NCBI RefSeq assembly: GCF_000331305.1
Contig: NZ_KB217482.1
Coordinates: 145,851-209,850 of the forward strand
Source of the DNA: Calothrix sp. PCC 7103
GTDB taxonomy: Bacteria > Cyanobacteriota > Cyanobacteriia > Cyanobacteriales > Nostocaceae
Reading direction: 5' to 3'
Length of the DNA stretch: 64,000 bases
How positions within the stretch are numbered: position 1 is the first letter of the stretch; each line of letters starts with the position of its first letter. Positions 37,316-46,001 of this stretch are shown piece after piece. The position numbers were made by a program, and so were the translations under genes. The notes below the pieces were generated by a model. It was not told the origin of the DNA. It made no database searches and saw only the letters and a list, made by a program, of their open reading frames with translations.

Positions 37316-38557
37316 TTAAAAAAACTTTTTGACCAAGGCATATGAATATTCTATTACTCCTTCTACATAAGAAAAATTCAGCAGTTCACCTGTAAAATAA
37401 GTATTATTGATTCCTTGTAAACTTTCTAAGCGCTCGTAAAATTTATTTTGCATAGCTTCAGTGCTTACATGAGGAAAATACTTCCATTTAGCATAAATAT
37501 ATTTTTCTTTTATTGTTGCTCCTATTTTATTTAAATCTTTTATTATTATTTCTTCTACATCCTCTATTTTTTGTTCATTATTTGCAATTGCATAAAAAAT
37601 ATAAAGATTAATATCTGGATATTTGCGAAACCAACACATAGTATGACCTTGATTATTTCGAGAACAATTTTCAGGAAAATAACCTCTATCTTTATCAGGC
37701 ATATTATCTACGATGAAAGCAAAACTATAATATGTATTATAGTTAATTTGGGAAAATAAGTGTTGTTCTTCTACAGTTGTATCTAAAAAATCTAAGCAAT
37801 TATCTAAAGGACAAGCTAGAATAAGTTTGTCAAATTTAAAAATTTCATCTTGAGTAGTAACTTGTATTATTTCATTTCTTTTTATACTTATTATTTCTTG
37901 TTTATAGCGAACATCAAACTGTATAGCTAATTTTTTACAAATAGTAGCAGTACCATCTGCAAATGTAAAAACTTCTTGTTTTAGAATCGCTAATATTATG
38001 GACAATTTGAGATATTTTAAATAATATGCTGTCGGAACTTTATCAAAATATCCATATCCAAAAGCGCTACAAATAGTATTTGCAAATTTAGCGAACAATT
38101 GGAGATTGTTTTTCTCACAGAATGTCTCGAATGATTGATATAAATCTTCATAAACATGTTTGTACCCTGGCTGAAATATTTTTCTATATTTTAAAAATAG
38201 ATATGGCAAAACTATGAAAACTTCCCAGTAAAACTTAATTAAGTCTAATTTATCTATTAATTTAATCTCAATTCCATTTGTATTTAAAAAAACTCGATTA
38301 TTCTTTCTTAAAGAAACAACTTTTAATCCTAACTCAGCCATGATAGATAAAGTGTTTTTATAAGCCGGAGTCAGAAAAACTGCTCCAAGTTCAAAAGGAC
38401 GATTTTGATAATAAAAAGTATGGCATTTCCCACCGACAATTGCTTCTTTTTCTAGTAAAGTAATATTTTTATATCCTTTATGTTTTAAAGCCCAAGCTGT
38501 ACTAAGACCTGCTGCACCAGCACCGATAATACCTATTCTAATATTGCTATCTAGCAT
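37316..38557 (-). CDS. FAD-dependent oxidoreductase resembling polyenoic fatty acid isomerase
   Basis: A 413-residue amine-oxidase-fold flavoprotein. The dinucleotide motif GIIGAGAAGLSTAWAL is near residue 9, followed by LLEKEAIVGGKCHTFYY near 34-50. Blocks such as SAFGYGYFDKVPTAYYLKYL (near 165), FADGTATICKKL, WKYFPHVSTEAM (near 358) and NNTYFTGELLNFSYVEGV resemble, from memory, the Propionibacterium/Cutibacterium linoleate isomerase PAI. That enzyme uses FAD to shift double bonds in polyunsaturated fatty acids. Between the KR-DH gene and the ligase-acyltransferase gene, it would act on the chain made by the synthase. The flavoprotein call is firm; the isomerase activity is a specific hypothesis. 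Confidence 0.68.
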   Translation of the reverse strand: MLDSNIRIGIIGAGAAGLSTAWALKHKGYKNITLLEKEAIVGGKCHTFYYQNRPFELGAVFLTPAYKNTLSIMAELGLKVVSLRKNNRVFLNTNGIEIKLIDKLDLIKFYWEVFIVLPYLFLKYRKIFQPGYKHVYEDLYQSFETFCEKNNLQLFAKFANTICSAFGYGYFDKVPTAYYLKYLKLSIILAILKQEVFTFADGTATICKKLAIQFDVRYKQEIISIKRNEIIQVTTQDEIFKFDKLILACPLDNCLDFLDTTVEEQHLFSQINYNTYYSFAFIVDNMPDKDRGYFPENCSRNNQGHTMCWFRKYPDINLYIFYAIANNEQKIEDVEEIIIKDLNKIGATIKEKYIYAKWKYFPHVSTEAMQNKFYERLESLQGINNTYFTGELLNFSYVEGVIEYSYALVKKFF

Positions 38558-38583
38558 TTTTACCCTTTCTCCTTATTAAGCAA

Positions 38584-40884
38584 TTAATTTTGTTTTAAAA
38601 ATAATCTATTAAGATGTTTGCTAATAGCTACTTCTGCTCCAAATACTCGTGAGTAAACTTGCCCTTGAGTATTATAAGCTATGATATTAGCAATTAATTT
38701 GCTTTGATTGGAATTAACTACTTCCATCGAAACATAAAAAGTCTCCTCATATGGAATATTTTGAAAAAGTTCTCCTAGTTGGCAATATAAAGGTAAACTT
38801 GCCGCTTGATGGTAATAATTTACCCAAATCAACATACTTTGATATTGCACGTCTATAGCAATTGCATTAAATGCTTGTATTGGAAATTGTCCCATCATTC
38901 TTTCTTCTATAGATGGCAAAGAGCATTCCAGTACAAGTTTTGTACTACTTATATCTAAAATGTTTTTGATACCGTGAAAGCTTGAACCATGAAATAAAGT
39001 CCCATTCTCATAAGGTAGAAGATTAACTTTTTTGTAATTGTTTTGATTATCTAATACTTGATATGTTGGAGCTTTTACTATCTGACATACTAGTTTTACC
39101 TGAGCAGTGTAATGATAGCGAATTTTTTTTGTTGTATTTTCGCTCCAAATCGTTGCAGTTAATATAACTTCATTTTCCTGTAATTTAGTAATTTGTTTCA
39201 AATCGATAATGTATTCACTAGCTAAAGTTTCATCAAAAACAATTCCTTTTAGTACTTTGTAATTTTCACAACTAAAAAACTTGTAACCAGGATACAGTTG
39301 TTCGCTAACGTTGGCTACCCAAGCAACAGCAAAAGTCATTGGCAATACAGATTTACCACCAATTACATGGTCATTTAAAAAAGGATTTGTTTCTAAAGTT
39401 AACTTACGACGAATACGATAGGTTTTTAATTCTGAACCGAAATTTGCTTTGAGAGTTGCTAGAGAACCTCCAACTAAAATTTGTACTGCATCTTCTTGCT
39501 TAACTGCTGTTAGCTCATTAACCAGTATTCGTGTACCAACTTCAACGGAAATTACTTCGATGTTACGTTGAGCAAAAATCTGCTTTAATTCTGGTGTCAC
39601 CATTCCCCCATTCCAAGGGCCCCAGTTAAAAGCAGTTACATGACATTTAGGATAACGATGTTGAAATACATGAGCAAATTTATTCAGGATTTCGTTAGCG
39701 ATTGCGTAATCCGATTGTCCAATATTTCCGTAAAACCCAGCAGCAGAAGAAAACAATACTAAATGCTGTAATTGATTGATATTTACACAGCTAAGTAAGC
39801 TTTCTAAACCTTGAATTTTGGCAGCATATACAGCTACAAAATCTTGTATTGACTTCTTCTCGATTAATTTATCTGCAAGATTACCGGCGCCATGTATTAT
39901 TCCAGTGACCCCTCCCAATTTATTAACTACAGGTATAAGTTTCTCTTGTAATTCCAGAGAATTGGTAACATCTGCACTTATATACTCTGCTTTTCCACCA
40001 ACTTGTTCGATGGCTTCTAAGGTTGCAGTAATTTCTCGTTGAGATAAAATCCCTTTGAGTATGGTTTGAACTTTAATTGGTGTAGGTTTTTCTCCTGAAC
40101 TAGTTATATTGGCGATAATCAGTTTTTTCAATTCCGCTTCATCAACACAACCTTTTGCCCATATTGGTTCATCGATAAGTTTTGAGCGCCCAATTAAGAT
40201 AAACTTACATTTTGCTTGCTGTGCTAACTTAATAACGCATTGGGCTGTAATTCCTTTGGCGCCACCACTGACGAGAAATACTGATTTTGTGCCTATATAG
40301 GGACTTTGAGTATTTCTAATTACAGTCGATTGTTCACCTACTAAGGTATTTCGTTCTTGCAAAGTATATCCAACTTCAACGAGCAAGCGATTAGGGTCGT
40401 GAAGTTCAGCAATAATATTTTCTGCGGCTTGTTGAGCATCCAACTGCGGATGTAAATCAATCGCACGACAGAATACACCTTCCCATTCCAGATTAACTGT
40501 TTTAGTTAAGCCAAATAAACCACCAGTGATTACACCAAAATTATTGTCTGCACTCAAACCAAATTTCCCATCCAAACGAGTCACCGTTAAAAAACAGCTA
40601 CGCCCTTTTGTTGCTGCATCATTCAAAGACTTTTTCAAATGTTTAGCCATTAAGAAAACATGTTGGAGAATAGTTTTTTCGGATGCATTACTTAAGAGAT
40701 GACTTTCGTTGGTTGGAGTAAAAGCATTCACGTGGACAAAGGCGCCAACAGAACCGTATTTTGTTGCAATCGCATTAATTTGTTGTTGTAAATGCTCTTC
40801 GGTTATATCTGCTAATACAACTCCAGCAACTTCTGCAGGTAGAGTTGAAGTGTATTGAATTAGCGATTCTGGAAACCTTAACAT
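38584..40884 (-). CDS. KR-DH half of the PfaA-like synthase (frame-separated)
   Basis: The nominal ATG at 40884 gives 766 residues: ketoreductase (NADP loop VSGGAKGITAQC near 205, catalytic region HGAGNLAD near 332 and SSAAGFYGNIGQSDYAIAN near 377), then a PKS-type hotdog dehydratase with HVIGGKSVLP near 505. But the frame is open, without any stop, for another 210 bases back into the A10 tract that ends the KS-AT-ACP gene. That stretch encodes the missing first strand of the structural KR subdomain (YICLVTDDGTDTSIALAQLL). No ATG, GTG or TTG start exists in it. Independent initiation would therefore delete part of the fold. PfaA and HglE relatives carry these domains on one chain, so this is probably the C-terminal half of one synthase. 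Confidence 0.83.
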   Translation of the reverse strand: MLRFPESLIQYTSTLPAEVAGVVLADITEEHLQQQINAIATKYGSVGAFVHVNAFTPTNESHLLSNASEKTILQHVFLMAKHLKKSLNDAATKGRSCFLTVTRLDGKFGLSADNNFGVITGGLFGLTKTVNLEWEGVFCRAIDLHPQLDAQQAAENIIAELHDPNRLLVEVGYTLQERNTLVGEQSTVIRNTQSPYIGTKSVFLVSGGAKGITAQCVIKLAQQAKCKFILIGRSKLIDEPIWAKGCVDEAELKKLIIANITSSGEKPTPIKVQTILKGILSQREITATLEAIEQVGGKAEYISADVTNSLELQEKLIPVVNKLGGVTGIIHGAGNLADKLIEKKSIQDFVAVYAAKIQGLESLLSCVNINQLQHLVLFSSAAGFYGNIGQSDYAIANEILNKFAHVFQHRYPKCHVTAFNWGPWNGGMVTPELKQIFAQRNIEVISVEVGTRILVNELTAVKQEDAVQILVGGSLATLKANFGSELKTYRIRRKLTLETNPFLNDHVIGGKSVLPMTFAVAWVANVSEQLYPGYKFFSCENYKVLKGIVFDETLASEYIIDLKQITKLQENEVILTATIWSENTTKKIRYHYTAQVKLVCQIVKAPTYQVLDNQNNYKKVNLLPYENGTLFHGSSFHGIKNILDISSTKLVLECSLPSIEERMMGQFPIQAFNAIAIDVQYQSMLIWVNYYHQAASLPLYCQLGELFQNIPYEETFYVSMEVVNSNQSKLIANIIAYNTQGQVYSRVFGAEVAISKHLNRLFLKQN

Positions 40885-41068
40885 TACAACTTTCCATTCT
40901 CGTGATGTAAGTAATTGAGCTAATGCAATACTCGTATCAGTACCATCATCGGTAACTAAACAGATATAGCCATCAGGTAAACTAAATTCAAGAAAATCTG
41001 GCGCCGTTAAAGGTTTAAGCTTGGCTCGACTACGTTGGATATTTTGATATTGTTCGATATCTGGTTTA

Positions 41069-41093
41069 GGGACGCAATATATCGCGTCTCTAC
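41069..41093. repeat. Dispersed palindromic repeat in the synthase linker
   Basis: GGGACGCAATATATCGCGTC with flanking TCTAC is a copy of a cyanobacterial GAGACGCG...CGCGTCTC hairpin repeat; a related copy is at about 16923-16950. It lies directly after the A10 tract and is read in the KR frame as CRDAIYCVP, a peptide characteristic of this repeat in other cyanobacterial proteins. Confidence 0.6.
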
Positions 41094-41096
41094 ATT

Positions 41097-44000
41097 CTAA
41101 TTTTTTTTTTCTGGCGCCAGTTGCTTTCCCATGTGCTGAACAATTTCTCCCAAGGTGCGAAGTTCACCTAATTCTTCAGGGTTAACTGGTGGTAAATTAG
41201 AGAATAACTCTTGCATCGCACCCAAAATTTCTACACGCTTAATCGAGTCAATACCTAAATCAGCTTCCATATCCATTGAAAGCTCCAACATTTCTGTTGG
41301 ATAACCAGTTTTTTCGCTGACTACTTGTAACATTGCTTGAGTTAATGGAGCTAAATCTACCTGCGATGCAACACTCTCGTTGGTGGAAGGTTGGGTAGTT
41401 TGTATCTCTACTTTTGGTTCTACTTTTGTTTGTGTTTGTACTTCTTGTGGTGAGGACTGTTTACCCATATACCCAACAATTTCACCCAAAGTACGTAGTT
41501 CACCTAAATCTTCAGGATTAACTGGTGGTGGTAAATTGGGGAATAACTCTTGCATCGCACCCAAAATTTCTACACGTTTAATCGAGTCAATACCCAAATC
41601 AGCTTCCATATCCATTGAAAGCTCTAGCATTTCTGTTGGATAGCCAGTTTTTTCGCTAACCACTTGCAACATTGCTTGGGTCAATGGAGCTAAATCAATT
41701 GCTGCCGTTTGTACTGGCGCCTTTTCTAATACGTGTTGAGAAGTAAAAACCTGTTGTTGTAGCGATGCTTCTAGTTTTTCTATTGTAGGTGAAGCGGATG
41801 CAATAATTTCTTTAGCATCACTATTATCTTGGATATTTTGGACAAAACTATTACTTAAATTCTGATTTAAATTTCCAGTGCTTAATAAAGAATACTGTTG
41901 TTGCAAAATTTTAAAAAAATTTTGTGAGTGTGAGTGTTGATTGTCCAAAAATTGTTTGTGAACTCGTAAAATTTCCGCTTGATGCTGTTGAAAATGCATC
42001 AAAACTTTTTCTAATGAAATTAAAACTTGTTGTTGATGGTCGATAGATGATTGTGACATGGTAGATACCTCTGATTCTGTGGTTGATAATTTTGTAATTG
42101 GAGTTGGTTGGTTGTTATCTTTAGTTGGAGAATTTTCTTTTTCTGTTCTTAAGATGGGAAGTGTAACTTTGAATCCATCTCGCAAAGCTTCTTCAAAGGC
42201 AGCTTTCGTTTTTTCTGATACATAATTACTGCCGTTCAACCGCACATTTAAACCTTTTTTGGTTTGGGAAATTTCTTTGTGGGGTAGTAAATAGGGGTCA
42301 AGATTATTTAAAGCTAAACCAGCAACACGCAACTGTACTACAGCTTCTCGGAAAGTACGGTCGCTGTCTTTGGATTGAGGCGTTTGGTTACTAACTAAGT
42401 GTTTATGTAATTCTACTTCTTCTTGCTGTGTTATTTTAAACTGAATTCCAGCACGATTTTTTTCTAGCCAAATAATCTCACCATTTAACCATAATTGTTG
42501 GGAATTATCGGATATTAGAAGGCATAGACGAATTTGCTGACCTTTTTCCCAACTAGGTGGCACATTTTTTAAACATACACCACCGCTAGAAATATTATCA
42601 CCAAGTAGCTCAACTATTTTCGATTCGGATTCCACCCTACAAACTACTTGTTTAGGTAATCGTTCCCAATGACGACGACTTTGAGGATTTAACGCGACAG
42701 CTAGATGAGGACGATTTCCTAATATATTTTTGACTAAATTGGTGAGGATACTTTTGGCGCCGAATTCAACAAAACAATAACCACCATGAGCATAGATATT
42801 TTCAATTTCCTGTTTAAACAACACAGGGTTGAGAATATGATCTGCTAAAGTTTGACGAATCTTGTCTGGCTCTTGAGGATAGGGATTACCCGTAATGTTA
42901 GAAAATACAGGAATTTTGGGAACCTGAAAATTTACAGTTCTAACTGAAGCTGCAAAAGGTTTTTGAGCATAACTAACAAGAGGTGTATGGAAAGCAGCGG
43001 AAACGGGCAACAATACAAAAGCATATCCCTGCTCATCTAAAACTTGCTGAATTTTGGCAATTGCTGGCTTAGTTCCCGCAAGTACCACCTGATTATTAGA
43101 ATTCCAGTTCGCAATTGTGATTTGGGGGTGATTAGCAATTATTTGTTTAATTTTTTCGATATCTCCTGTTACAGCTAGCATTTGCCCTGCATCATTATCC
43201 GCATTTTGGGGAGATGCCATTGCTTCCCCTCTAGCTTTAACCAAAGCAAAATAATCTTTATCATCAAATACACCTGCTGCCCACAATGCAGTTAGTTCAC
43301 CAAAACTATGCCCAGCAACAAAATCTGCTTTAAACCCTGCACAAGAAAGAATTTTATACAAACCAACACTAAAGGCGCCAATGGCAGGTTGAGCATTTTC
43401 AGTTCTTTGCAATGCTGCTACTTGCTTATCGTTGTCTTCTTGCTCAAAAGCTGGTTTGGGAAAAACTAAATCAGAAATTGGCGCGCGTCCATCTTTTTGT
43501 AACAACCTATCCACATCACCGTAAACTTGACGAAGCATGGGGAAGCTTAAAGCCAATTCCTTACCCATATTTATATATTGTGAACCCTGTCCAGAGAACA
43601 AAGCAACTACTTTGGCTTTGGGATTTAAGCCTGTTTTGCGGTAGTAAATACCCTGTGGATATTCCCAAGATTCTGCATTAAAATTCTTTTGCAAAGATGT
43701 GATGATTACCTGTAAAAACTCACAAGCTTCTGCGAATGATTCAGCAACGAAGCCAACTCTAGCCGCAACAGTAGGAATTTTTAATGATTTACACGAATTT
43801 ACTAAATCTAAGTAGTTTTGCTGATTCGTAGGCGCCTGTAATTCTTCAAGTACTGTCCGACAGCGAGTAACTAACTGTTGTGGAGTAGGAGCAAACAAAA
43901 TAATTTCAGCACGGGTGTTGTGTAGACGGTAAGATTGAGAGTGTTCTCTAGTATATTCTTCCAGCACAACATGATAATTTGTGCCGCCAAACCCAAATGA

Positions 44001-45377
44001 ACTAACACCAGCACGTCGAGGTGAATTTTCTTCGCTACAAATCCAAGGACGAGTTTCGGTATTCAGATAAAAAGGTGAATTTTCTATCTTTAGCTGGGGA
44101 TGGGGTTTGGTAATATTAATAGTAGCTGGTAAGACTTTATGATGCAAAGCCAAAGCAGCCTTAATTAAACTTGCGGCGCCAGCAGTAGATTTGGTATGCC
44201 CAATTTGAGACTTAACGCTTCCTAAAGCAATATGTTGTTTATTGGAATTGTCAGTGCTAAAAACTTCATCCAAAGCCGCAAATTCAGCAGGGTCACCAGC
44301 CATCGTTCCCGTACCATGTGCTTCAATCAAACCTACGGTATATGGAGCAAAACCAGCTTCTGCATAAGCTCGACGCAAAGCTTTTGCTTGTCCCGAAGAA
44401 CGTGGTGCATATATACTTTTATACTTACCATCGCTAGAAGTACCGATGCCTTTAATCACTGCATAAATACGGTCGCCATCTCTCTCAGCATCCGACAAAC
44501 GTTTTAGCAGCATCATCCCAATTCCCTCACCCAACAACATCCCATCAGACTCAATATCAAAAGGACGAGTAATCTGCTTTTTAGAGAAAGCGGGTGTTTT
44601 GCTAAAACACAGATACATGAAAGGAGAGTTATCAGTATCCACACCACCTGTTAGCATCATGTCACAGCGATGCTCAGTGAGTTCACTCAATGCCATTCTC
44701 AAAGCACTTAAAGAACTAGCACAAGCAGCATCTACTACACAGTTAATACCACCTAAGTCCAAGCGGTTGGCAATACGTCCAGAAATCACATTACCTAACA
44801 TTCCAGGAAAAGAGTTTTCCTCCCATTTAATGTAAGCTAATTTAATTTTTTCAATTATTTTTTGAGTATCTTCTTCAGATAAACCACTACTTTTTAAAAC
44901 CTTTTCCCATACAGGATATTGTAAACGCGCAGTTAATGGTGTAATCAGCTTCTGTCCACCTCCAACACCTAAAATTACACCTATTTTTTCGCGATTAAAT
45001 ACCTTTGTATCAAAATAGCCAGCATCTTCCATCGCTTGTTTAGCAACAACCAGCGAAAGCATTTGAGAAACATCTGTAATTTCTAAAATATTAGGAGGTA
45101 GCCCAAATTCCAATGGGTTAAAATCAATATCTGGTAAAAAACCTCCACGTTTACAGTATGTTTTATCTGGTACGTTTGGGTCAGCATCATAATAATCTTC
45201 AATATTCCAACGTGTCGTTGGAACATCTGTTATACAATCAGCCTTACTTATAATATTTTCCCAATAATCTTGTAAATTTATTGCTTGTGGGAAAATACAA
45301 CCCATACCAATAATTGCCACAGGGCATTGCTGCAATCGCAAGCCAAGATTACTATCTTCTGATTGATTAAAACTCAT
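41097..45377 (-). CDS. PfaA/HglE-like synthase: KS-AT-PilZ-ACP-ACP
   Basis: 1,426 residues. KS at about 12-470 has active Cys in DAACASS near 214, EAHGTGT and QIGHT. The AT at about 600-890 has GHSFGE near 689. A PilZ-like domain follows at about 898-992, with arginines in RRHWERLPKQ and the DNISSGG motif. A low-complexity linker leads to two nearly identical ACPs with DLGIDSIKR, serines near 1263 and 1377. The gene ends in ten As and TAG, and the KR-DH domains continue in the -1 frame. Iterative synthases of this order make PUFAs (Pfa) or heterocyst glycolipid aglycones (Hgl). AT should load malonyl units onto the ACPs. Its upstream region is a duplicate of that before the PaaK-PfaC operon. 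Confidence 0.9.
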   Translation of the reverse strand: MSFNQSEDSNLGLRLQQCPVAIIGMGCIFPQAINLQDYWENIISKADCITDVPTTRWNIEDYYDADPNVPDKTYCKRGGFLPDIDFNPLEFGLPPNILEITDVSQMLSLVVAKQAMEDAGYFDTKVFNREKIGVILGVGGGQKLITPLTARLQYPVWEKVLKSSGLSEEDTQKIIEKIKLAYIKWEENSFPGMLGNVISGRIANRLDLGGINCVVDAACASSLSALRMALSELTEHRCDMMLTGGVDTDNSPFMYLCFSKTPAFSKKQITRPFDIESDGMLLGEGIGMMLLKRLSDAERDGDRIYAVIKGIGTSSDGKYKSIYAPRSSGQAKALRRAYAEAGFAPYTVGLIEAHGTGTMAGDPAEFAALDEVFSTDNSNKQHIALGSVKSQIGHTKSTAGAASLIKAALALHHKVLPATINITKPHPQLKIENSPFYLNTETRPWICSEENSPRRAGVSSFGFGGTNYHVVLEEYTREHSQSYRLHNTRAEIILFAPTPQQLVTRCRTVLEELQAPTNQQNYLDLVNSCKSLKIPTVAARVGFVAESFAEACEFLQVIITSLQKNFNAESWEYPQGIYYRKTGLNPKAKVVALFSGQGSQYINMGKELALSFPMLRQVYGDVDRLLQKDGRAPISDLVFPKPAFEQEDNDKQVAALQRTENAQPAIGAFSVGLYKILSCAGFKADFVAGHSFGELTALWAAGVFDDKDYFALVKARGEAMASPQNADNDAGQMLAVTGDIEKIKQIIANHPQITIANWNSNNQVVLAGTKPAIAKIQQVLDEQGYAFVLLPVSAAFHTPLVSYAQKPFAASVRTVNFQVPKIPVFSNITGNPYPQEPDKIRQTLADHILNPVLFKQEIENIYAHGGYCFVEFGAKSILTNLVKNILGNRPHLAVALNPQSRRHWERLPKQVVCRVESESKIVELLGDNISSGGVCLKNVPPSWEKGQQIRLCLLISDNSQQLWLNGEIIWLEKNRAGIQFKITQQEEVELHKHLVSNQTPQSKDSDRTFREAVVQLRVAGLALNNLDPYLLPHKEISQTKKGLNVRLNGSNYVSEKTKAAFEEALRDGFKVTLPILRTEKENSPTKDNNQPTPITKLSTTESEVSTMSQSSIDHQQQVLISLEKVLMHFQQHQAEILRVHKQFLDNQHSHSQNFFKILQQQYSLLSTGNLNQNLSNSFVQNIQDNSDAKEIIASASPTIEKLEASLQQQVFTSQHVLEKAPVQTAAIDLAPLTQAMLQVVSEKTGYPTEMLELSMDMEADLGIDSIKRVEILGAMQELFPNLPPPVNPEDLGELRTLGEIVGYMGKQSSPQEVQTQTKVEPKVEIQTTQPSTNESVASQVDLAPLTQAMLQVVSEKTGYPTEMLELSMDMEADLGIDSIKRVEILGAMQELFSNLPPVNPEELGELRTLGEIVQHMGKQLAPEKKN
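41101..41110 (-). other. A10 homopolymer at the synthase frame junction
   Basis: On the coding strand the PfaA-like gene ends CCAG, ten A, TTAG. Reading with eleven A (or a -1 ribosomal slip) bypasses the TAG and enters the open KR-DH frame, giving KKKLECRDAIYC. Poly-A runs of nine or more are known sites of RNA-polymerase slippage, as in Thermus dnaX. The position, directly at the stop codon and joining two parts of a conserved multidomain enzyme, is what makes it notable. Homopolymer miscounting in the assembly is the rival explanation. Confidence 0.6.
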
Positions 45378-45403
45378 AATTTAATTATAATAGTATCATA
45401 ATC

Positions 45404-45668
45404 TAATTAAGTGCAAATATATTGTTAAATGCACTTTACGTAAGAAATGATTATATTCTATTTTTTTAGATTATCTTTAATTAATCTAATTAGCACTCAG
45501 TAAAATCACTGAAAATCAGATGGTTAATCACAGTATATCATCTGTAGTTAAGAACACAATCTAGATTGTGGAGGCATAAGTAATCTTTTGCCTACGTAGA
45601 TATAATTTTTACAAATATTTCGGACTGCTGAATAGGGTTTGCTGGAAAACTCCACGAAACCAATGTAG
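45404..45668 (-). promoter_or_regulatory. Duplicated upstream regulatory region, copy B
   Basis: Begins 27 bp upstream of the PfaA-like start and aligns nearly end to end with 25289-25556. It contains a palindromic AATCTAGATT in the block preceding GTGGAGGCAT, where copy A has AATCTAGATC. The rest of the 624-bp divergent spacer to pfaD (45669-46001) is very AT-rich and not similar to anything else in the window. It should contain the pfaD promoter. Confidence 0.65.
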
Positions 45669-46001
45669 AGAAGCCTATAGTACAATCTGCCTCAATGCAT
45701 TATTTTACCACATCGTCAATGTGTAAGTCCTACTAAATATAAAGCAAAAGTAGTTATATGATACTTTTGCATTTAACGATTTAAATATATAATTTACGCT
45801 TTATCCGTATTATCACTGAAGCTATTATATAAAAACTTGATTATTGTTGTAAATGTACTGATATTTGCTATCTAAAAGATTTGCTATTATTCAGCTTATA
45901 AATAAAATTAAACAATAGTAATTTTTATAAAATATTGTTAAATAGTTATTACTATATCAAATAAAATCGATAATAATCATAATTTGTGATAAGATAAAAA
46001 T

